Part shown: piece by piece, positions 32,441 through 37,986 of the stretch | How the letters are laid out: the number at the start of each line of letters is the position of its first letter | Numbering within the stretch: position 1 is the stretch's first letter | Assembly: GCA_023228185.1 (NCBI GenBank) | Contig: JALOBQ010000001.1 | Coordinates: 8,032 to 46,017 of the forward strand | From: Candidatus Omnitrophota bacterium | GTDB taxonomy: Bacteria; Omnitrophota; Gorgyraeia; Gygaellales; Profunditerraquicolaceae | Length of the DNA stretch: 37,986 nucleotides | Direction of reading: 5' to 3' | Notes under the pieces: model-generated | Seen by the model: the letters and a program-made list of their open reading frames with translations, nothing else | Told to the model about the DNA's origin: nothing | Database searches by the model: none | Position numbers and translations under genes: made by a program

Positions 32441-33361
32441 CTAATTACAAAACTTATAAATTTTTTTGGCTACTGCCTGGGGAGTTTCAGCGCCCTGAAG
32501 ATTGATCCACTTCACGCGCTTATCTTTTCTAAACCAGGTAAGCTGCCTTTTAGCGTAATGCCGGCTGTTACGTTTAATCAGGCGTTTTGCTTCCTGCAAA
32601 TCATACTTACCCCGCAGATATTCTTTTATCTCCGGTAAACCTAACGCGTAACAAGCGGTCTTGCTTAAACGCGATCTTAAAAGCCGTCTTGCCTCTTTTT
32701 CTAAACCTCGCTCAAACATCAATTCTACCCGCTGGTCAACCCTCTGATAAAGCCGTGGCCTACTTAAATTAAGCGCGAAAATCTTTACCCGGTAATCAGG
32801 CCCTAACCCCTGCCGTTGTTTTTGTAAATAAGAAATCGGTTTACCGGTTTTTAAAAATACTTCCAGGCTGCGGATTATCCTGCGGCAATCATTGGCGTGG
32901 ATCTTAGAAGCCGAAAGCGGATCAACTTTTAATAATTTTTTATAGAGGCAACGGGCGCCCTTTAATTTCGCTTCTTTTTCCAACTTACGGCGTAACTGCA
33001 TATCCGCCGGCGCGCCCGTAAACAATCCGTCGATAATCGCCGACATATAAAGCCCGCTCCCACCGACAAATAAAGGAATTTTTCCTTTTTGATATATTTT
33101 CTGCGCTGCTTCTAAAGCGTCCTTGCGAAAACTTGCGGCGTTATAATTTTTGCAGGGTTTTAAAAAACCGAAAAGATGATGCCTAACGCGGCCGGTTAAT
33201 TCTTTATCAGGTGCTGAGGTAAGAATATCCATCCCGCAATAAACCTGCATCGAATCGCAACAGATTATCTCGGCATTTATTTTTTTTGCTAAAGCAACCG
33301 CCGCAGCGCTTTTACCGGAAGCCGTAGGCCCAACTAAAAAAAGTAAATCTTTTTTAAGCAT
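32441..33361 (-). CDS. miaA: tRNA dimethylallyltransferase MiaA
   Basis: MiaA adds the isopentenyl group to A37 of tRNAs that read U-starting codons. The 306 residues have the P-loop GPTASGKS (11-18), the CDSMQVYCGMDI motif, LFVGGSGLYMSAI and NDCRRIIRSLEVF, plus the C-terminal YAKRQLTWFRKD. Its product is the substrate of MiaB, encoded two genes upstream in the same run. It starts six bases after the SPOR-domain gene, which itself is coupled to miaB. Confidence 0.96.
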   Translation of the reverse strand: MLKKDLLFLVGPTASGKSAAAVALAKKINAEIICCDSMQVYCGMDILTSAPDKELTGRVRHHLFGFLKPCKNYNAASFRKDALEAAQKIYQKGKIPLFVGGSGLYMSAIIDGLFTGAPADMQLRRKLEKEAKLKGARCLYKKLLKVDPLSASKIHANDCRRIIRSLEVFLKTGKPISYLQKQRQGLGPDYRVKIFALNLSRPRLYQRVDQRVELMFERGLEKEARRLLRSRLSKTACYALGLPEIKEYLRGKYDLQEAKRLIKRNSRHYAKRQLTWFRKDKRVKWINLQGAETPQAVAKKIYKFCN

Positions 33362-33367
33362 TTATTT

Positions 33368-34165
33368 TTAAGGAAATACTTTACTGGGGAACCCGTCGCG
33401 GGAAAGTTTTTTCTGCAGTAAAAGCGCCTCTTTCAAATTATTAAATTTTCCCACTCTCACCCGGCAGCCTTCAGAAACACAAAGCGTGTATGCCGGATAA
33501 CCTCTAGAGATGAGCTGCCTTTTGAATTTATCCGCGTTAACGGTATTGGAAAAATAACCTACTTGCACGCTATAGATAACTTCTCCGGTTTTATAGCCGG
33601 AGAAATAGCTATTTTCCCGGGATTTTAAATCTCGACTAACGAAAAATGAATCGTTCGCGCTTAGCTCCAGGTTAAGCGGGTATTCACGCTTTAATTTCGC
33701 TAAATAAACGTCAGCTTCATCGCTATTGCCGCTACCCCTGGCGATTTTACTCAACCTATAAAGTATGGCAGCTTTAAATTTAGCCCCAGAATTACTTTCT
33801 AAAACAGATTGATACATCTTTTTAGCGATATCCACTTCACCATTAATCAGAAAAGCATCAGCTAAACCGATTTTTGCTTCCTCTATCTGGGCATTCTTAT
33901 CGGATAAACGCAGAAACTCCTGAAAATATTTTTTTGCTTCTTCAGGCCGGTTGATTTTAAGGCAGCTGAACGCGATCAGCTTGTATAAATCACGCTGGTT
34001 TGAGCCGGGAGAATTCCGCAGGTAAGCTTCCCCTTCTAGGGCGACATCGCGAAAATTACCTTGCAGGAATTTGACTTCCAAAACGTTTGGAGCAGCCGCA
34101 AAACAAGGAACCTGAAAACAAAACAGCAAAACGGTTGCGATCAAACAGGTAATTCTATTATTCAA
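33368..34165 (-). CDS. Secreted TPR and SPOR domain protein
   Basis: This 265-residue protein starts with a signal peptide (about 1-24, ending CFAAAP). Tetratricopeptide-like helices follow (about 40-165: EEAKKYFQEFLRLS, GEVDIAKKMYQSVLESN), and a C-terminal SPOR domain (about 197-264: YSVQVGYFSNTVNADKFKRQL, CRVRVGKFNN). SPOR domains bind denuded septal peptidoglycan, so it probably acts in the periplasm at division sites. The start is a TTG whose last bases overlap the miaB stop (TTGA), with AAGGA six bases upstream. Confidence 0.85.
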   Translation of the reverse strand: MNNRITCLIATVLLFCFQVPCFAAAPNVLEVKFLQGNFRDVALEGEAYLRNSPGSNQRDLYKLIAFSCLKINRPEEAKKYFQEFLRLSDKNAQIEEAKIGLADAFLINGEVDIAKKMYQSVLESNSGAKFKAAILYRLSKIARGSGNSDEADVYLAKLKREYPLNLELSANDSFFVSRDLKSRENSYFSGYKTGEVIYSVQVGYFSNTVNADKFKRQLISRGYPAYTLCVSEGCRVRVGKFNNLKEALLLQKKLSRDGFPSKVFP

Positions 34166-35328
34166 CGTTTATCCTTTTTTCTTAACTTTCCGGAAATCCC
34201 CTGCTGTAATTCTAAAATCATCTTATGCCGCTGCTCTTTTTCCTGTTTACTTACAGTATCAATCATTTTGAAAGATTCTGTCAGCGAGCGCGGAGAATAT
34301 TTAAAGATAAAGGCCGCGTTAAAACCGGTATCTTTAACCAAAGCTAATGTTTCTTTGAAATCTTCAACGCTTTCTGTAGGAAACCCGACAATAATATCCG
34401 TGCTTAGCAACCCGCCTTTAACTACTTTACGATATTTAGAAACCAAATCCAAGTAAAATTTTCGATTATACCCACGATGCATCAATTTTAAAATTCTGTC
34501 TGAACCTGACTGGACAGGTAAATGCAGAGCCTTCTTCAGTTTAACTAAATCATTAATTAACTTAAAAAGCTCATTTTTCGTGTCTTTAGGATGACTGGTA
34601 AGAAAATCAAATTCACGTAACCCTTTTAAACTGTCGATTTCTTTAAGCAGTTTTAAAAAATTCAGCTCTCCATCCTGATAAGCGTTAACATTCTGGCCTA
34701 AAAGCGTGATTGAATCTGCTCCCTTATCCAGCGCGCTTTGGATTTCCCTAATAATATCTTTTTTGCGGCGATGGCGCAAAGGCCCGCGCACATAAGGCAC
34801 GATACAATATGAACAAAAATTAGAGCAACCTTCAGAGATAACCACAGAAACATGTTTATTGTCTTCATAGAAACCCGTGTGGTAGACCTCTTCCGGCCGG
34901 ATCAAGCCATCAGTTTCCCATATTTTTTTCTCAAAAAGGCTTTTAGCTGAAGGCTGACAGCTGAAAGCTGACAGTTGACTGATAATCTTTGGTATCTTTT
35001 CAATATCCTGTGGCCCAACCACAAAACTCAAATTTTCAGCCCGGCTAAAAGCGCCATCTTTATAATGTTGAGCCATACAGCCGACTAAACCGATTATTTT
35101 ACCGCTTTTATAAGCGCCAATCTGGCTCCAAACCCTGTCCTCGGCATGCTGGCGCACAGCGCAGGTATTTAAAATAATCACATCGGCTTTATCAGCATCA
35201 TCGCAAATCAGAAATCCGGCTTTCTGCAAGAGCCCGCAAATCAACTCCGAATCGCGCATATTCATTTGACAGCCGAAGGTGCGCAAGAAAACTTTTACTT
35301 TTTTAGTTTTATCAGTATTTGCTGGCAT
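34162..35328 (-). CDS. miaB: tRNA-2-methylthio-N6-dimethylallyladenosine synthase MiaB (no TRAM domain)
   Basis: MiaB is a radical SAM enzyme that adds a methylthio group to i6A37. The 388 residues carry the auxiliary cluster Cys20, Cys56 and Cys84 and the radical SAM Cys168, Cys172 and Cys175 (CSNFCSYC), followed by the VPYVRGPLRHR motif. The protein ends at LQQGISGKLRKKDKR, where the family normally continues for some 60 residues as the RNA-binding TRAM domain. The linker before the radical SAM domain (about 117-131) is coded by a heptamer repeat array. MtaB-like methylthiotransferases are less likely, given the miaA gene in the same run. Confidence 0.9.
   Translation of the reverse strand: MPANTDKTKKVKVFLRTFGCQMNMRDSELICGLLQKAGFLICDDADKADVIILNTCAVRQHAEDRVWSQIGAYKSGKIIGLVGCMAQHYKDGAFSRAENLSFVVGPQDIEKIPKIISQLSAFSCQPSAKSLFEKKIWETDGLIRPEEVYHTGFYEDNKHVSVVISEGCSNFCSYCIVPYVRGPLRHRRKKDIIREIQSALDKGADSITLLGQNVNAYQDGELNFLKLLKEIDSLKGLREFDFLTSHPKDTKNELFKLINDLVKLKKALHLPVQSGSDRILKLMHRGYNRKFYLDLVSKYRKVVKGGLLSTDIIVGFPTESVEDFKETLALVKDTGFNAAFIFKYSPRSLTESFKMIDTVSKQEKEQRHKMILELQQGISGKLRKKDKR
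34945..34979 (+). repeat. Five tandem heptamers (RGCTGAN type) inside miaB
   Basis: Read on the plus strand: AGCTGAA, GGCTGAC, AGCTGAA, AGCTGAC, AGTTGAC, five units of seven in a row. They lie in the linker between the N-terminal and radical SAM domains of MiaB and are translated in frame as a Ser/Gln/Ala-rich segment on the minus strand. The array matches the pattern downstream of dnaJ. Confidence 0.8.
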
Positions 35329-35375
35329 TATTTTTTAGAGAAGAGAAAAATTGAATAATCCGCTTGATGAGGTTT

Positions 35376-35381
35376 ATTATA
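35376..35381 (-). promoter_or_regulatory. Extended -10 promoter for miaB-SPOR-miaA-hflX
   Basis: The minus strand has TGGTATAAT, a consensus -10 (TATAAT) with a TG extension. The best -35 candidate (TTGGAT) is 19 bases upstream, which is long, so the extended -10 may be what matters. The leader to miaB would be about 40 bases. Confidence 0.6.
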
Positions 35382-35397
35382 CCATACTAAAGAGGCA

Positions 35398-35455
35398 CTA
35401 ATCCAACTAAACATAAATAGGTGCTATAATAAATTTTACTGACTTCTAGGATTAG
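35398..35455. repeat. Long-range inverted repeat between ACR3 and miaB
   Basis: CTAATCC (35398-35404) and GGATTAG (35449-35455) are perfect complements separated by 44 bases in the 164-base gap between ACR3 and miaB. It may help end the ACR3 transcript, but there is no T-tract after it, so the role is open. Confidence 0.35.
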
Positions 35456-35492
35456 CCCCAACCAAAAAATCATTGCCTGAAATTATTATCTC

Positions 35493-36446
35493 TTAAGCCT
35501 TTGCGCACTTAAACCAATGTTGTGTTTTATTGGAAAAATAAACCAGGCTTAACATTATCGGCACTTCTGTAAGCACGCCTACTACGGTAGCCAGCGCTGC
35601 GCCGCTTTTCAGGCCAAACAAAGAAATTGCTACAGCTACGGATAATTCAAAAAAATTACTCGCGCCAATCATCCCCGCAGGCGCAGCAATAGAATGAGTT
35701 AAGCACCACTTTCTGCACCATAGATAACCAATAAAAAAAATAAAATAAGTCTGAATTATTAAAGGCACGGCAATCAATAATATATGCAGCGGATTGCCAA
35801 GTATAATATTGCCTTGAAAAGCAAAAAGGATGATTAAAGTCAACAACAACCCAAAAATTGTTACTGGTTTAAGCATTTTTAGAAAAACATTTTCAAACCA
35901 CTCCCTGCCTTTTAGTTTTAACAAATACACTCTGGAAACATATCCAAAAGCAAGCGGGATAACCACGAAAAAGACTGTAGAATAAATTAACGTATCGTAA
36001 GGCACAACGATTTGATTTACACCAAGCAGAAATTTGACAATCGGCACAAAAGCAACTAATATTACCAGGTCATTTACGGCTACCTGAACCAAAGTGTAAG
36101 CAGGATCACCTTTAGTTAAATAGCTCCAAACAAAAACCATCGCTGTGCAAGGAGCGGCTCCCAAAAGTATCGCGCCAGCGATATATTCTTTAGCCAAAGC
36201 CGGGCTGATAAAAGCAGCGAATACGTATTTTAAAAATATCGCCGCAAATATCGCCATACTAAACGGTTTAACCAACCAATTAACCACTAACGTCACGAAT
36301 AACCCCTTAGGTTTTTTTCCTGCTTTTATAATACTGGAGAAGTCAATTTGCACCATCATTGGATAGATCATTAACCAAATAAGAATGGCTGCTATAAACA
36401 GAACAGGCGTTTGAAACGATATATTACTAAAACTTAATCTAATCAA
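35493..36446 (-). CDS. ACR3-type arsenite permease-like protein, N-terminally short
   Basis: ACR3 proteins (bile/arsenite/riboflavin transporter superfamily) pump arsenite out of the cell. The 317 residues contain about nine membrane segments. GAAPCTAMVFVWS includes the family's essential-type Cys (here Cys100), with NDLVILV and ASNFFELSVAVAISLFG later. The frame starts with a TTG lacking a ribosome binding site, at the equivalent of the second helix, so the first helix of the family is missing. An upstream in-frame stop lies five codons before the TTG. No arsR or arsC is nearby. It could be a remnant, or a start I cannot see. Confidence 0.75.
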   Translation of the reverse strand: MIRLSFSNISFQTPVLFIAAILIWLMIYPMMVQIDFSSIIKAGKKPKGLFVTLVVNWLVKPFSMAIFAAIFLKYVFAAFISPALAKEYIAGAILLGAAPCTAMVFVWSYLTKGDPAYTLVQVAVNDLVILVAFVPIVKFLLGVNQIVVPYDTLIYSTVFFVVIPLAFGYVSRVYLLKLKGREWFENVFLKMLKPVTIFGLLLTLIILFAFQGNIILGNPLHILLIAVPLIIQTYFIFFIGYLWCRKWCLTHSIAAPAGMIGASNFFELSVAVAISLFGLKSGAALATVVGVLTEVPIMLSLVYFSNKTQHWFKCAKA

Positions 36447-36532
36447 AATATTTAATCGTTATAATATATACTTTCTTATTTATAATTATAAAAAATAATC
36501 TTCATAAATTCCTAATTTTACTTACACTCGAT

Positions 36533-37897
36533 TTATTTAATAAGCAAAAAATAGCGGATTTGAGTATTTAAAAATCTAAAAATAAATATCAAAAACAACA
36601 GGCAAAAATGCGTAACGGGAAGAATAAAAAATGGCATAAAAGGTAAAATAAAACGGTAATTACCGTAAAAAATCAAAGTTATCAACAAAAAATTAATAAA
36701 ATAAATTGCGGGAAAATACGGAATTGTCAATGCCTGCTTACGCTTAAACTTATAGAGAATAAATATCCATAAATAATAAATAAGCAATCCAAGGACAATA
36801 AGGAAACAACTGAATTGCTTTCTGAATACTCTTTTCAGCTTATTTATCAATAAAGAGGGAAGATCTTTATAATGAAGAACCAAGAATTTAACCAATTTAT
36901 TAAAAGGCGAAACTTGTTTAATTTCAGGCCGATTATATAAATATTTTAAATTACCAGAATCCCACTTCCTCCAGGCCGGCGACCAGCCCCCCGTAGAAAG
37001 AGTATCCTCATTATTGCTATCCAATAAAAGTGTGTTTTGCTGAGTAGCCAAAGTAATTGGGCGCGATGTTTTACTGCTGGCATAAACACTCCAGGTAATA
37101 ATCAATAGCGCTATCCCGCTAACGAATAAAAAGCTTGTCAGCAATCTTTTAGTCTTTTCAGTTTTCAGAAATAAATAACACAATAAGATAAACGGTAAGA
37201 AAACATTTAGGCCTTTAGTTAAAACATTTAGGCCAGTTAATAACCCTAAGAGAAACGATTTTAAAGCTGAGGCCTTGACTTCCCAAGAAATCAGCATGAT
37301 TACTAAAATAAACAGGAAAAATGTTATAAGTGTTTCTGTAATGATTTTTGTGGGGTCAGGAGAAAAAAAAGCAAGAAAAAGAAATGCCCAGATAAACCCG
37401 CTAAGACAACCTAATTTACCCCAATAATGCCTTGCGATCAACGGCAAGGAAGCGGCAATAAAAGCAAGTAGATAAATCTGAATTACCTTCACCTTTAAAG
37501 GATGAACCCCAAAGAACTTATATACTGACCCCAGGAACAGAGGATAACCCGGAGTACGGTAAAATAAATACTCTCCTCCTTTCAGGAAATGATCATATAA
37601 AGTTTCTTCTCCGCCTGTCACCAGCGCGGGAGAAAAAGGATAAAATAAAATTTTAGAATTGCTCGCCTCCGGAGAAAACTTGTACTCCGAAAAATTAGTT
37701 ATTCCGCCAATCTGAAACCCAAAACCTTTGCTGATATTGACTCCCAGGGATTGATACTCCCAGGAATCGCCCCCGAAACGGGCTGAATCAGACAATTTAT
37801 CCCCTTTTGCCCAAAAAAGATAGGTTACCCCTAAGCTGAAAACAAACCAGAATATAATTTGAGTTATAAGAAGCTTTTTTAAGAAAACGTTAAGCAT
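36533..37897 (-). CDS. Membrane glycosyltransferase, GT-C/family 39 (ArnT/PMT-like)
   Basis: The 454-residue protein has around ten membrane helices and the layout of GT-C glycosyltransferases. After the first helix comes an acidic loop (FGGDSWEYQSLG, Asp44) of the kind that holds the catalytic Asp. The RTPGYPLFL motif (114-122) is typical of ArnT-like and related family 39 enzymes. These use a lipid-linked sugar donor on the outer face of the inner membrane to modify lipids, glycans or proteins. The acceptor cannot be predicted. It lies 86 bases before the ACR3 gene, in an AT-rich end of the window. Confidence 0.78.
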   Translation of the reverse strand: MLNVFLKKLLITQIIFWFVFSLGVTYLFWAKGDKLSDSARFGGDSWEYQSLGVNISKGFGFQIGGITNFSEYKFSPEASNSKILFYPFSPALVTGGEETLYDHFLKGGEYLFYRTPGYPLFLGSVYKFFGVHPLKVKVIQIYLLAFIAASLPLIARHYWGKLGCLSGFIWAFLFLAFFSPDPTKIITETLITFFLFILVIMLISWEVKASALKSFLLGLLTGLNVLTKGLNVFLPFILLCYLFLKTEKTKRLLTSFLFVSGIALLIITWSVYASSKTSRPITLATQQNTLLLDSNNEDTLSTGGWSPAWRKWDSGNLKYLYNRPEIKQVSPFNKLVKFLVLHYKDLPSLLINKLKRVFRKQFSCFLIVLGLLIYYLWIFILYKFKRKQALTIPYFPAIYFINFLLITLIFYGNYRFILPFMPFFILPVTHFCLLFLIFIFRFLNTQIRYFLLIK

Positions 37898-37986
37898 ATT
37901 CTTTTAAATTCTTTTCTTTATTGTTTTAAACATATACTTTTTTCGAATCAATCGGATCCCGATACCTCAATTCATATCTATCTTTA

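Noticed and set aside
34945..34979. Short CRISPR-like array
   Set aside because: Units are seven bases with no spacers, and lie within a coding gene; no cas gene is near.

Overview
The window looks like a chromosomal segment of an uncultured diderm (LPS-bearing) bacterium, fairly AT-rich. All recognisable genes lie on the minus strand, so it is read from high to low coordinates. An LptD-type LPS assembly protein shows an outer membrane. The gene content (yebC-ruvCA, cvpA-nif3-dnaG-rpoD, many c-di-GMP sensors, hrcA-grpE-dnaK-dnaJ) is what I would expect from a Candidatus Omnitrophota-like (OP3, PVC-related) lineage. That placement is inference from gene style, not a computed phylogeny. I see no prophage, transposase, integrase or CRISPR array.

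Layout in transcription order. (1) 37.9-35.5 kb: a membrane GT-C glycosyltransferase and an ACR3-type arsenite permease with an unusual 5' end. (2) 35.4-31.2 kb: miaB - SPOR/TPR protein - miaA - hflX, a tRNA-modification and ribosome-associated GTPase operon behind an extended -10 promoter. (3) 31.1-25.8 kb: a heat-shock block with an HspR-like MerR regulator, then hrcA-grpE-dnaK-dnaJ behind a sigma70-type promoter and two CIRCE-like operators, then an FmdB-type zinc ribbon gene. (4) 25.8-20.1 kb: DUF1015 protein - accD - orphan sugar-type ABC ATPase - two membrane-anchored diguanylate cyclases. (5) 20.0-11.7 kb: a tightly packed seven-gene run of ROK kinase - transaldolase - lptD - UDP-glucose dehydrogenase - UDP-HexNAc dehydrogenase - two nucleotide-sugar SDR enzymes, linking sugar phosphorylation to envelope polysaccharide precursors. 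(6) 11.7-3.6 kb: cvpA - nif3-like - dnaG - rpoD (macromolecular synthesis type operon) - five-PAS GGDEF/HD-GYP sensor. (7) 3.4-1 kb: two tRNA genes, a coiled-coil zinc-ribbon protein, RNase HI whose 3' end overlaps the RNase P RNA gene, then yebC-ruvC-ruvA (ruvA is cut by the window edge).

No gene-free stretch exceeds 300 bases. The longer gaps hold promoters, CIRCE boxes, hairpins and short tandem repeats.

Most of the window is ordinary housekeeping. The points most worth a second look are the rnhA/rnpB overlap, the heat-shock operon carrying both an HrcA/CIRCE system and an HspR-like gene with a compact HrcA, a MiaB without its TRAM domain and with a heptanucleotide repeat in its coding sequence, hexamer/heptamer repeats flanking dnaJ, an apparently leaderless seven-gene operon, and an ACR3 gene lacking its first membrane helix. 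I did not find a clearly new multi-gene system.
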